From contig JBBQAQ010000016.1 in the NCBI GenBank assembly GCA_038316435.1, forward strand, positions 11,708-75,707: DNA of 64,000 nucleotides. Direction: 5' to 3'. This DNA is from JACJXF01 sp038316435 (GTDB lineage Bacteria > Bacteroidota > Bacteroidia > Bacteroidales > GCA-2748055). Of the stretch, positions 17,421 to 27,123 are shown piece after piece. Position 1 is the first letter of the stretch, and each line of letters starts with the position of its first letter. Both the position numbers and the translations under genes were made by a program. The notes below the pieces were generated by a model. It saw only the letters and a program-made list of their open reading frames with translations, did not search any database and was not told the DNA's origin.

Positions 17421-19580
17421 ATGCAAAATAGATTAATAAATACTCTGGCATCTAAACCAGTACTATTAAAAATAATATTGCTGGCATTGGCTTATTGGTT
17501 ATTTAGTTGGATAGGCACTCTTACAATTTATAGGGATTTTGGAGTGGCAATTTACTGGCCAGCAGTCGGAATAAGCATTCTGGGCGTAATGTTGTTAGGA
17601 ATGTCGGCTGCCCCTGGGATTTTTATTGCATCCATAATAATTAACTACTTTATATATAAAGACGGGTATCACAGCCCGTCACAATTGGTCCTAAGCATAA
17701 CTGCAATTTCTGCAAGTAACACAATCAGTGCAATGTTTGGAAGTCATTACTTGAAAGTAAGAGTTTTGAAGAACAATCGTTCACTTTTCAAGCTCGACTC
17801 TGTTTTGAATTTTCTGCTATTCGTTGCATTAATTCCTGCTCTGATAAACAGCACTACTGGTGGACTTGTGACATACTATTATGGCGTTATGCCTGACATA
17901 TTTAATAAATCACACAGCTGGATGCTTGCTGATTTAATTGGTATTTTACTGATTATTCCTTTTGCGTTTTCATGGTTTGAGTCACCAAAAATAATAATCA
18001 ACCGAAAAAAAATAATTGAATTTATCATTATAGTTTTTATATTGGTTTTTACCGGCTATTTCATTTTCACGGATTTTCTTGGCAACTATCTGTTCAATTT
18101 CGCAATTGCTTTTTTTACAATCCCCATATACCTTTGGCTCGCTTTGCGCTTTGATTCTAAAGCTATTTCAAGCCTTGGGATACTTTCTATTGCATATATC
18201 AGCTATCTGGCTTTGTATTCTGGAAATGATTATCTGGGAACACTGGTGGAAAAGCCCTATATATTACTTCAAGGTTTTTCAATTCTGATTGCCATTTTAA
18301 TTTTCCTGGTTCACTCAATTTTTATAGAAAGAGAGCAATCCATTGAGTTATTTCGAAAAGGAGAAGAAAAGTATCGCACGGTTTTTGAAAATATGCCTGT
18401 TTCTCTATGGGAGGATGACTATTCCGAAGCAAAAAAATTAATATCTTCCTGGCCACAGCATTTCAGTGATGGTTTAAAAACAGAGCTTAAAAAAAACAAA
18501 GAGCTTTTTGATCAGGTAATTTCCAAAATAAAAATTGTTGATATTAATCGTTCTTCGATGGAACTCTACGGCGAAACCAACAAACTTGCCCTTAGTGAAT
18601 GCGTGCCCGAAATCTTTGCGTCTGCTGATCCTGAAGCATTTAGCTCAGTAATTGCTGCGTTTTACGAAGGCAGTTCGAACCTTGAAGAAAGAATCATGGA
18701 GGTTAGAATTAAAAGAAAAATACGATATTTAACTGTTCGATGGCTTATAATGCCCGGCCATGAAGAAGACCTTTCCAGAATACTTGTTACAGTAATTGAT
18801 ATTACCAATCTGAAGAAAGCTGAAAAAGAAATCGGGATGTTAAATCAGAAGCTCGAAAAAAAAGTTGCAAAGAGAACCGAAGAATTAAACAGAGCGAATC
18901 AGGAATTGGAAGCATTCTCCTATTCCGTGTCACATGACCTGAAGGCTCCGCTTCGTGCAATTCGTGGATTTACCTCACTTCTGATAGATGAATTTGGATC
19001 TGAAATACCCGGCGGAGCTGCACATTACGTAAAAAGTATTGGCCAAAACTCAGAAAAAATGACCAATCTGATAGCCGATCTGTTACAGTTTTCAAGACTG
19101 GGTGCGAAAAGTCTGACCTATTCAACTATTGAAACCCAAAAATTAGTAAAGTCAGTATGGGAAGATCTTACTAGCCTAAAGCAACCATCTCATATTGAGT
19201 TTATTGTAAACGAACTCCCGATCATTAATGCAGATGAGTCATTGTTGACTCAGGTATTTGTTAACCTTTTCTCAAATGCGATTAAATACGCAAAACCTGA
19301 TCTACCGGGCAAAATAGAAGTGACAAGTAAAAAATTTGAGGATTACCATGAGTTTTCAGTTTCTGATCAGGGAATTGGATTTGATCAGAAACATGCGGAT
19401 AAGATTTTTAAAGTTTTTCAAAGGCTGCATACTCAGGACGAATTTGAAGGTGCCGGAGTTGGTTTAGCATTGGTTAAAAGAATTATTCACCGGCATGGCG
19501 GAAACATAACTGTGAAGAGCGAAAAGGGAATTGGTACAACATTCTTTTTTACCATCCCAATTGAGATTGATTCTGAATAA
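17421..19580 (+). CDS. MASE1-type membrane sensor histidine kinase with PAS domain
   Basis: 719-aa inner-membrane kinase. I use the ATG at 17421, just after the receptor stop, rather than a longer frame overlapping that gene. About eight hydrophobic segments fill residues 1-300 and fit the MASE1 sensor domain (FGVAIYWPAVGISILGVMLL). A PAS-like region follows (about 310-470) and a short coiled coil. HisKA carries the phospho-accepting His in YSVSHDLKAPLRAIRGF (about residue 505). The ATPase domain has NLFSNAIKYA, DQGIGFD and GAGVGLALVKRI. There is no receiver domain. It could be co-transcribed with the thiamine receptor, given only 13 bases between them, although the signal sensed is unknown. 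Confidence 0.9.
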   Translation: MQNRLINTLASKPVLLKIILLALAYWLFSWIGTLTIYRDFGVAIYWPAVGISILGVMLLGMSAAPGIFIASIIINYFIYKDGYHSPSQLVLSITAISASNTISAMFGSHYLKVRVLKNNRSLFKLDSVLNFLLFVALIPALINSTTGGLVTYYYGVMPDIFNKSHSWMLADLIGILLIIPFAFSWFESPKIIINRKKIIEFIIIVFILVFTGYFIFTDFLGNYLFNFAIAFFTIPIYLWLALRFDSKAISSLGILSIAYISYLALYSGNDYLGTLVEKPYILLQGFSILIAILIFLVHSIFIEREQSIELFRKGEEKYRTVFENMPVSLWEDDYSEAKKLISSWPQHFSDGLKTELKKNKELFDQVISKIKIVDINRSSMELYGETNKLALSECVPEIFASADPEAFSSVIAAFYEGSSNLEERIMEVRIKRKIRYLTVRWLIMPGHEEDLSRILVTVIDITNLKKAEKEIGMLNQKLEKKVAKRTEELNRANQELEAFSYSVSHDLKAPLRAIRGFTSLLIDEFGSEIPGGAAHYVKSIGQNSEKMTNLIADLLQFSRLGAKSLTYSTIETQKLVKSVWEDLTSLKQPSHIEFIVNELPIINADESLLTQVFVNLFSNAIKYAKPDLPGKIEVTSKKFEDYHEFSVSDQGIGFDQKHADKIFKVFQRLHTQDEFEGAGVGLALVKRIIHRHGGNITVKSEKGIGTTFFFTIPIEIDSE

Positions 19581-19664
19581 TTGCTCACTTCACATTATCA
19601 TAGTAGCTTGTTGAATTAAATTGTAATTTTAAATTTGGATTTTACAATTTATGGTATATAAGCA

Positions 19665-22600
19665 ATGAAAAAGAATGTGCTAAAAGTGCTGATTCTGGAG
19701 GACAATCCTTTCGATGCTGAGTTAAACCTTAAAGCTTTGCATAAAGAGAGTTGGACCGTAGAATCGAGAATTGCCTCGGATGAGATTAGTTTTTGCGAGT
19801 ATCTTGAAGATTTCGACCCCGATGTCATTTTATCCGACTATAATCTTCCCGTTTTCAATGGAATAGACGCATTACTCATTGCCAAGGAAAGAAAATCACT
19901 AACTCCGTTCATTATTGTCACTGGATCCCTCGACGAAGAAACTGCTGTTGATTGCATAAAACAAGGAGCCTGGGATTATGTATTAAAAGAACACCTCATC
20001 CGCCTAAATCCTGCTATAAAATTTGCAATCGAATTAAGAGAAGAAAGATTCAAATCCCTACAAACCAGCCAATCACTGAGCGAAAGTGAAGAACACTACC
20101 GTGCCTTAGCCGAAAACTCTGCTGACGTTATTATGCGATTTGACAAAAATGGAAGGCACCTCTTTGTAAATTCTGCTATATCTAAACAAACTGGATTAAA
20201 ACCAGATTTGTTTTTAAATAAAACCCATCACGAAATGGGGCTTTTTGAACCTTCCATGTGTGATTTCTGGGAAGAGCATATATTCAAAGTCTTTAAAACC
20301 AAACAATCAACCGAAGTAGAGTTTTCACTTCCAAAACCTAATGGTAAGGTATATATTGAATGGAGACTTTTTCCGGAATTTAATTCAGATGGAGAAGTGA
20401 TGACTGTTTTAGCTGTTGCCAGAGACATCAGCTATAAGATAGAAACACAAAATGCCCTTAAAATTAGTGAGGAGCGACTTCAACTTGCACATGAAGGCAC
20501 AAGTGACGGGATATGGGACTGGGATCTGAAAACTAACAATTTATTTTTCTCTCCCCACTCATTTACCCTTTTGGGCTACCAACCAGATGATATTCAACAT
20601 GATATCAACAAATTTTCTGAACTGATTCATCCTGACGACATAGAGCCGGCATACACATATGTTAAGCAGATCGCCTCAACAGGTGAGGAATCAATAGAAA
20701 TGGAAATCAGGCTTCGTAGAAAAGACGGTACTTATGCGTGGATATTATCCCGGGGGAAAGTCCTGAAAATTGATGGAGTTCCTGTAAGAATCGTTGGAAC
20801 AAACGTAGATATATCAATCAGGAAACGTCAGGATGCAATCCGGGAGTCGATTTTTGAAATTGGAAACGCAGTTGTCACTACAAGAAACTTGCAAGAATTA
20901 TATGAAAAGATTCAGGAAATTCTGGGTCAGATTGTGGATACAAAAAACTGCTACATTGCTCTATACGACAAGGAAAAAGACCTTATTTCACTCCCTTTCC
21001 ATAGAGATGAAAAAGATAAATATGTGGAATTTCCGGCAGGTAAAACCTTAACTGCATATGTTATCCGAAGCGGAAAAGCTCAGCTGGTAAGTAAGGAACG
21101 GGATCGTGAATTAATAGAAACAGGTGAAATTGAAGTATTTGGAACTCCTGCTTTTAGCTGGCTCGGTGTACCTCTGAAGTTTGATGACATTATTTTCGGC
21201 GTCTTTACAGTTCAAAGTTATGATGAGTCTGTTAAATACACTGAAGAAGATGTGAAAATTCTGGAATTTGTTTCAGATCAGATCGCTTTAGCGATTTCCA
21301 GAAAAAAAGATGAAGATTCAATCCGGGAAAATGAACAGAAGCAAAGGAGAATTATCGAATCGTCCCCCGATGGCTTAATTGTTACAGACCATGATGGAAT
21401 TATCACAGACCACAATACCAGTATTCTGAATATTCTGCAGATTCGAAATAAACAATTGAAAAACTCTGAGTTTTTTGAATATGTAATTCCAGCAGAACAG
21501 GAAAAAGCCAAAAGAATATTTCTTTCAACTAGCAAATCAGGTTATCAGAAAAACATTGAGCTAAAAATGCTTCGCAAGGATGGTACTGAATTTTATGCTG
21601 AGGTTTCGTTAGGCTTAATCCAAAATACGGGAATTGTAACTGAAACTTTTGTAATAATTATTAAGGACATTACCGAAAGAGTTAATTACGAATCAAATCT
21701 TAAAATCGCTAAGGAAAAAGCGGAAGAATCTGATAGGCTAAAATCGGCATTCTTATCCAATATGTCCCATGAAATAAGGACTCCAATGAATGCCATTATT
21801 GGTTTTGCTGAGTTGCTTTCACAAAATAATCTCAATGATGACGACAAAAAAGAGTTTATTGTTCACATAAATCATGGAACTGAAAATTTGTTAAACCTTA
21901 TTGATGATATTATCGACATCTCAAAAATCGAGGCAGGGCAAATAAGAATTAATAATTCTGTTGTTAGAATCTCGTCGGTTTTCAGCGAACTCCAGAACCT
22001 TTTTCTAAAGATACTAAAAAGACAAGGCCGGGAAAACCTTACTATTTCAATTGAAAACAATGGATTTGATCCGGATCTCAATATCAGTGCAGATCCTTTT
22101 AGACTGAAACAGGTATTTTTAAATCTTCTCAATAATGCGGTAAAATTCACTGAAACCGGTGGCGTGACGTTTGGAATCAAAAGTATTGACAAAAAACAAA
22201 TACAATTCTACGTTAAAGATACCGGTATTGGAATTAATCAGAATAATCAGAAGATGATTTTTGATCGGTTCAGACAAGGGCACGAATCAAAAACTAAATT
22301 TTACGGAGGTACAGGATTGGGTCTCGCCATCTCCAAACATCTGGTTGAACTTATGGATGGAGAGATTTCAGTTTTTTCTGAACCTGGGGTTGGATCGGAA
22401 TTCATTTTCACAATAGCTTTTGTTAAGCCTGATTGTGAAATTGTTACATCAAAAGGGAAGACCTTTGATCCAAATCCTGATTGGGCTAAAAAAACTATTT
22501 TAATTGCCGAGGATGAATCCTCAAATTATCTGGTACTTAAAGAAGCCCTAAAATCGACTAATATTAAACTTCTTTGGGCGAAAAACGGGAATGAAGCCGT

Positions 22601-22847
22601 GGATATGTATAAAATACACCCTGAAATTGATCTTGTTTTAATGGATATTCAACTGCCGGGAAAGGATGGTTATCAGGCCACCTCCGAAATAAAAAGTATC
22701 CGTAAAGGAACACCGGTTATCGCACAAACAGCCTATGCAATGTCGGGAGAAAGAGAGAAAAGTCTTGATGCTGGTTGTGATGAATATATCGCTAAACCAA
22801 TCCGTTCCAAACAGCTTATTGCTCTGCTTTCGGAATTTCTTGACTAA
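19665..22847 (+). CDS. Hybrid histidine kinase: REC-PAS-PAS-GAF-PAS-HisKA-HATPase-REC
   Basis: Soluble signalling protein of 1060 aa with no membrane segment. In order: N-terminal receiver (about 5-125, phospho-acceptor in VILSDYNLP); PAS (about 145-265); PAS_3-like (about 275-390, IWDWDLKTNNLFF); GAF (about 400-545); PAS (about 560-680); HisKA with SNMSHEIRTPMNAIIGFAEL (about residue 700); ATPase domain with NNAVKFTETGG and GGTGLGLAISKHL; C-terminal receiver (about 945-1058, VLMDIQLPGKDGY). All key His and Asp residues are present. It follows the MASE1 kinase by 84 bases, and the N-terminal receiver could take phosphate from that kinase, although this pairing is inferred only from position. 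Confidence 0.92.
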   Translation: MKKNVLKVLILEDNPFDAELNLKALHKESWTVESRIASDEISFCEYLEDFDPDVILSDYNLPVFNGIDALLIAKERKSLTPFIIVTGSLDEETAVDCIKQGAWDYVLKEHLIRLNPAIKFAIELREERFKSLQTSQSLSESEEHYRALAENSADVIMRFDKNGRHLFVNSAISKQTGLKPDLFLNKTHHEMGLFEPSMCDFWEEHIFKVFKTKQSTEVEFSLPKPNGKVYIEWRLFPEFNSDGEVMTVLAVARDISYKIETQNALKISEERLQLAHEGTSDGIWDWDLKTNNLFFSPHSFTLLGYQPDDIQHDINKFSELIHPDDIEPAYTYVKQIASTGEESIEMEIRLRRKDGTYAWILSRGKVLKIDGVPVRIVGTNVDISIRKRQDAIRESIFEIGNAVVTTRNLQELYEKIQEILGQIVDTKNCYIALYDKEKDLISLPFHRDEKDKYVEFPAGKTLTAYVIRSGKAQLVSKERDRELIETGEIEVFGTPAFSWLGVPLKFDDIIFGVFTVQSYDESVKYTEEDVKILEFVSDQIALAISRKKDEDSIRENEQKQRRIIESSPDGLIVTDHDGIITDHNTSILNILQIRNKQLKNSEFFEYVIPAEQEKAKRIFLSTSKSGYQKNIELKMLRKDGTEFYAEVSLGLIQNTGIVTETFVIIIKDITERVNYESNLKIAKEKAEESDRLKSAFLSNMSHEIRTPMNAIIGFAELLSQNNLNDDDKKEFIVHINHGTENLLNLIDDIIDISKIEAGQIRINNSVVRISSVFSELQNLFLKILKRQGRENLTISIENNGFDPDLNISADPFRLKQVFLNLLNNAVKFTETGGVTFGIKSIDKKQIQFYVKDTGIGINQNNQKMIFDRFRQGHESKTKFYGGTGLGLAISKHLVELMDGEISVFSEPGVGSEFIFTIAFVKPDCEIVTSKGKTFDPNPDWAKKTILIAEDESSNYLVLKEALKSTNIKLLWAKNGNEAVDMYKIHPEIDLVLMDIQLPGKDGYQATSEIKSIRKGTPVIAQTAYAMSGEREKSLDAGCDEYIAKPIRSKQLIALLSEFLD

Positions 22848-22958
22848 TTTAAATTCCTTCAATAAAGTTCTGATTTTTTAAACTATCACGGTAAACAATT
22901 GTTCCTAGCAGAATCCATGGGGATTTGTATATTTGTTGCATAATCAGAGTAAAACATT

Positions 22959-24599
22959 ATGCGGCTGCATTTCACCATACTTATTCTTACAATAATTTCC
23001 CTAAGCTGTAGTCCCTCTGGTGAACCTGCCACGCAGGGAAGCGTTTTCAGATATAACGAATCAAAAGGAATTGCCAGTCTCGACCCTGCATTCGCCAGAA
23101 ATCAAACCCTGATATGGCCTGTGAATCAACTTTTTAACGGACTTGTGCAGATGGATGACAGCTTAAATGTTATCCCTTGTATTGCAAGCTCATGGGAAGT
23201 GAGTGATGATGGTCTTTGCTACACTTTCCATTTGCGTAATGACGTATTTTTTCACGACAGCCCTGCATTTCCCGATTCTGTAGGCAGAAAAGTCAATGCT
23301 CGTGATTTTGAATACAGTTTTTCAAGAATTCTAAATCCAAAAACTGCCTCACCAGGTGTGTGGATTTTTGAAAAACTGGATTTTTCATCAGCCCATCCCA
23401 AAGGATTCAAAGCAGAAAATGATTCAATATTTAAACTTTGGCTTAAAGAACCTTTTATTCCTTTTCTGGGGATGTTAACTATGCCTTATTGCTCGGTCGT
23501 TCCTTCCGAAGCGGTTAGTTTGTATGGAAACGATTTTGGCAGAAATCCTGTTGGAACCGGACCCTTCATTTTTAAACTCTGGAGAGAAGATGAAAAACTG
23601 ATCCTATTAAAAAATATCAGGTATTTTGAAAGAGACCAACAGGGTGTTCAGTTGCCTTACCTTGATGCAGTTAGTATTAGTTTTATTAAGGATAAGCAAT
23701 CAGAATTTCTTGAATTCATGAAGGGAAATCTGGATTTCCTCAATTCCATTCACCCTTCCTATAAAGATGTGCTGCTAACCCGCTCCGGTCAACTAAATCC
23801 TGAATTTGAGAACCGCTTCATTCTGTTAACTCAATCATATCTAAATACAGAGTATTTCGCTTTCCTAATAGACTCCAGCATTGCTGAAGCTGCTAAAAGT
23901 CCTGTTTCTTCAATCAATGTTCGAAAGGCAATAAATTACGGCTTCGACAGGGTTAAAATGATGAAATATTTAAGGAATAACCTGGGTACTCCAGCACTTT
24001 CAGGCTTCGTTCCAGAAGGTATGCCTTGTTATAATCCTGAAAAAGTAAAAGGATTCTATTATAACCCTGATACCGCCAGATACTTTCTCGAAAAAGCTGG
24101 GTTTCCAAACGGGAATGGATTGCTGGCAATACAGCTCACTACTACTTCCGATTATCTTGATATTTGCGAATATATCCAATTTGAATTGTCCGTAATTGGT
24201 ATAAAAATTGAAATAGAGGTTGCAACCGGCGCGAGTTTTCGGAACAAAGTCGCAAATTCAAATCTTGTTTTTTTCAGGGGATCATGGATTGCCGATTATC
24301 CCGATGCAGAAAACTATCTTTCCCTGTTTTATTCACCTAATATGAGCCCGTCAGGACCCAATACTACCCATTTTAAAAATGCAGGTTATGACGCTCTGTA
24401 TAAAAAATCTTTACAAACTATAAATATTGAAGAAAGACAAGCTTTGTACCAACAAATGGATAACATGATTCTTGAATCCTCTGCTATAGTGCCGCTATTT
24501 TACGATCGGGTAGTTCGTTTCGTCCCTGTTAAAATTACCGGTTTAGGGTCCAATCCATTGAATTTGTTGATATTAAAAAGGGTTAAGTATAGGAATTGA
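22959..24599 (+). CDS. Peptide/oligopeptide-binding lipoprotein (SBP family 5)
   Basis: Periplasmic solute-binding protein of 546 aa related to OppA/DppA. The signal ends IISLSC with a lipobox Cys at about residue 17. Family 5 features: GIASLDPAFARNQTLIWPVN near the N-terminus, LVQMDDSLNVIPCIASSWEV, DVFFHD and VNARDFEYSFSRILNP, then NPVGTGPFIF and the C-terminal DYPDAENYLSLFYSP. No permease or ATPase genes are near, so the transporter is encoded elsewhere or the protein works alone. A TATATTTG element at 22928-22935 fits a -7 box, but I see no good -33 partner. Confidence 0.88.
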   Translation: MRLHFTILILTIISLSCSPSGEPATQGSVFRYNESKGIASLDPAFARNQTLIWPVNQLFNGLVQMDDSLNVIPCIASSWEVSDDGLCYTFHLRNDVFFHDSPAFPDSVGRKVNARDFEYSFSRILNPKTASPGVWIFEKLDFSSAHPKGFKAENDSIFKLWLKEPFIPFLGMLTMPYCSVVPSEAVSLYGNDFGRNPVGTGPFIFKLWREDEKLILLKNIRYFERDQQGVQLPYLDAVSISFIKDKQSEFLEFMKGNLDFLNSIHPSYKDVLLTRSGQLNPEFENRFILLTQSYLNTEYFAFLIDSSIAEAAKSPVSSINVRKAINYGFDRVKMMKYLRNNLGTPALSGFVPEGMPCYNPEKVKGFYYNPDTARYFLEKAGFPNGNGLLAIQLTTTSDYLDICEYIQFELSVIGIKIEIEVATGASFRNKVANSNLVFFRGSWIADYPDAENYLSLFYSPNMSPSGPNTTHFKNAGYDALYKKSLQTINIEERQALYQQMDNMILESSAIVPLFYDRVVRFVPVKITGLGSNPLNLLILKRVKYRN

Positions 24600-24705
24600 A
24601 AAAAAAATCAAATTATTTTGTAAAAAAGTGCCTTTTTTGGTGTTATTTATTTCGGGTTTTAGGGAGTAAGCAGTAAATACTTTAAATTAACCTAAGTTTT
24701 AAATT

Positions 24706-25527
24706 ATGTACACAAAAATTTGGCAGAAGAGTTGCAGAGCGGTTTGTGCCATCGATTTCTATAGCCATTCGAATGTAAAAGTAATGTCTATTTCTGGCTT
24801 TAAAATTGGAAATCAGATAGTTACAGATGATATGATTTATCATGTTAAGGATGCTGAACATATCGAGATTCGCTTTTTATTGGATGATGGTGCCACGGAT
24901 TATGCAACGGCAAAACTAAGCTACTCGCAATTACTGGAACTGCTGCCTAATCAGAGAGAATTCGACAAACTAGGTATTTGCATCATTCCTGCTGATTTCC
25001 CTGAATTTGAAAAAGTTCCGTCACTCACGCTTTGTAAGTCATGCGATATTAAAATTGGTCGCACAATAGCAGTTATAGGCTATCAGGCCGAACACAGGAA
25101 CATGGCCCTTAAAACAGGGATTATTTCCTCACATTATACCAATAGCAAAGGATTGGGGTTTATCCAGTATGACGGAACCGTTAAACCAGGTAATTCAGGA
25201 GCTCCCCTTATCGATGTGGAGTCAGGCAGAGTAATCGGTGTAGTTATGAATAAGGAAAGTGGATTTGTGAAATCCTACAAAGAATTGATGGAAATAACTG
25301 ATTCGAACCTTAAAGTTTTGAAGGAGCAGGAAGGGAAATCGAATTTCTTTGATGTTGATCTGGCACAAGTTCTATACGCAAACCAAAGTCAGATAAAACA
25401 TATTGCAAAGGAATTCTTTCTTAATGCTACTGTCCGCGTCGGCTTCGCACTGGAAATAGAGCATGTACTGGAGTACCTTGAAACTAAAATGGAGTTCGAT
25501 CTGGATGCAGGTGGAAGTTGTGATTAA
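24706..25527 (+). CDS. Trypsin-fold protein, probably catalytically dead
   Basis: 273 aa, no signal peptide, so probably cytoplasmic. Residues about 10-190 read as a trypsin-like (S1-type) double barrel. The nucleophile motif GNSGAPLID is intact with Ser164, and an Asp in EFDKLGICII (Asp87) fits the second triad member. In the stretch where homologues have VTxxHV the sequence is IVTDDMIYHV: the expected His position (about residue 43) is Met, and the nearby His46 is out of register. Activity is therefore doubtful. The C-terminal 80 residues are helical and unassigned. It converges with xseB, the two stops overlapping by 4 bases. Confidence 0.75.
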   Translation: MYTKIWQKSCRAVCAIDFYSHSNVKVMSISGFKIGNQIVTDDMIYHVKDAEHIEIRFLLDDGATDYATAKLSYSQLLELLPNQREFDKLGICIIPADFPEFEKVPSLTLCKSCDIKIGRTIAVIGYQAEHRNMALKTGIISSHYTNSKGLGFIQYDGTVKPGNSGAPLIDVESGRVIGVVMNKESGFVKSYKELMEITDSNLKVLKEQEGKSNFFDVDLAQVLYANQSQIKHIAKEFFLNATVRVGFALEIEHVLEYLETKMEFDLDAGGSCD

Positions 25528-25736
25528 TCTTCGTCACCTGAATTATCCTGACTTAATATGTGTTTGATGTCATCGTCGGCAGCTTGTAACTTCGACTTAC
25601 AAATCTGTATTAACTGAGATACACGTTTGACTTTCCCTGTTAATTCATCCACATCAAGTTCTCCAGTTTCAATTAATTCCAGAATCTCTTCAATTTCGGC
25701 GATTGCTTCTGAATACTTAACTTGCTGTTTTGCCAT
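25524..25736 (-). CDS. xseB: Exodeoxyribonuclease VII small subunit
   Basis: 70-aa helical subunit that assembles in several copies on XseA to form exonuclease VII, which degrades single-stranded DNA. The family pattern is clear: YSEAIAEIEEILELIETGEL followed by DVDELTGKVKRVSQLIQICK. Length is normal. It starts one base after the xseA stop, so the two are translated from one message, and its stop overlaps the end of the convergent trypsin-fold gene. Confidence 0.93.
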   Translation of the reverse strand: MAKQQVKYSEAIAEIEEILELIETGELDVDELTGKVKRVSQLIQICKSKLQAADDDIKHILSQDNSGDED

Positions 25737-25737
25737 T

Positions 25738-27123
25738 TTATTTTTTATTGATTATTTTACTGACTTTACTTATCGCCGATCCATCATAAAAGAGTGTTGT
25801 CAGCTCATCACCTTCTTTAAGATCACTTGCAATTTTAATAAGTTTTCCTTTGGAAGAACTAATTGAGTACCCTCTCTTCAGAACTTTTTCAGGCCTGATG
25901 TATTCGAGTGTTTTTTCAATGGATGTCAATTCTTCATGTTTGTCTTTTAGACCCACAAGCATACTACGGTGGAATCTGAGTCTGGTATTATCGAGTTGTG
26001 CAAAAGCCGATTTTATATGACTGTTGCAATCCAATCCAAGTCTGTATCTGTAGTTTGCCAAGCCATCATGTTTTCGGGATGTAAACTGCTGATTCAGAAG
26101 ACTAAGCCTCTTCGATGTTGTAACCAGGTGATTACTCGCATTACTCAGTTTTTCATGAACCAGAAAAACCGTCGACTGGGAAAGCTGAAATATCTTGTCT
26201 TTTTCTTCATCAATGATTTTACCTGCCGTTTCTGAAAGATGCTCAATATATCTATCCAATAGATTATCGAACTCATGGACTGCATCGATCAGAAATGTTG
26301 CAACAGCCGTTGGTGTTTTTACCGAAGTATGCGCAACAATATCGCAGATGGTTTCGTCCCTTTCATGACCAATACCACTAACAACAGGCAATGGAAATTG
26401 AGTAATATGATAAACCAGATCATAATTATTAAAACATTCCAGATCCGATTGAGCTCCCCCTCCCCTGATCAGCACAACAACATCAAAATCTTCTTCGCGA
26501 TCATAAATTCTGTCCAGGGCACTGATGATAGATTCCGCAGCCCTTTCTCCCTGTACAATTGCCTGAAAAAGCTCAGTATTGAAATAATATCCGTATGAAT
26601 TTTGATGAAGTGTATCAATAAAATCCCCATATCCTGCTGCCGTTTCTGAGGAGATAACAGCAATTCGCTGAGGAACTTGCGGAAACGACAACATCCGGTT
26701 CATGTCAATCACACCCTCATTCTGAAGTTTTCTGATAATCTCACGTTTGATTCTTGCCAGATCACCAAGTGTATACGTAGGGTCAATATCCTTGATCGTC
26801 AGACTAATACCATAAACTTCATGAAATTCAGGCTGAACCCTGATAAGAACTTTTAATCCGGCTGCTAACCTGTAGCCAGTTGTAGTTTCGAAATATGGAG
26901 CAAGCATTCTGTAGGTAAACGACCAGATGGTTGCTTTGATTTTAGCGAGGGTTTGCTCCGCATCCTCTGCTTTTTCAATCAATTCAAGATAACAATGCCC
27001 TGAACTGTTCATTCGCATCTCACTGATTTCAGCAATTACCCAAACAGGTTCAATAAAGGCTTTTTGGATAGAAGCTTTTATTCTTAGATTTAATTGGCTA
27101 AGGCTTATGCTTTCAATCTTCAT
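25738..27123 (-). CDS. xseA: Exodeoxyribonuclease VII large subunit
   Basis: Catalytic subunit, 461 aa. An N-terminal OB-fold DNA-binding domain (residues 1-100, WVIAEISEMRMNSSGHCYLE) is followed by the nuclease core, with IAVISSETAAGYGDFIDTL, VVLIRGGGAQSDLECFNNYD and GIGHERDETICDIVAHTSVK, all family hallmarks. A long coiled-coil region (about 280-400) binds the small subunit, and the C-terminal part ends LKEGDELTTLFYDGS. The start ATG overlaps the stop of the subtilase gene upstream by 4 bases, a usual sign of translational coupling, though a functional link between a secreted protease and exonuclease VII is not expected. Confidence 0.94.
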   Translation of the reverse strand: MKIESISLSQLNLRIKASIQKAFIEPVWVIAEISEMRMNSSGHCYLELIEKAEDAEQTLAKIKATIWSFTYRMLAPYFETTTGYRLAAGLKVLIRVQPEFHEVYGISLTIKDIDPTYTLGDLARIKREIIRKLQNEGVIDMNRMLSFPQVPQRIAVISSETAAGYGDFIDTLHQNSYGYYFNTELFQAIVQGERAAESIISALDRIYDREEDFDVVVLIRGGGAQSDLECFNNYDLVYHITQFPLPVVSGIGHERDETICDIVAHTSVKTPTAVATFLIDAVHEFDNLLDRYIEHLSETAGKIIDEEKDKIFQLSQSTVFLVHEKLSNASNHLVTTSKRLSLLNQQFTSRKHDGLANYRYRLGLDCNSHIKSAFAQLDNTRLRFHRSMLVGLKDKHEELTSIEKTLEYIRPEKVLKRGYSISSSKGKLIKIASDLKEGDELTTLFYDGSAISKVSKIINKK

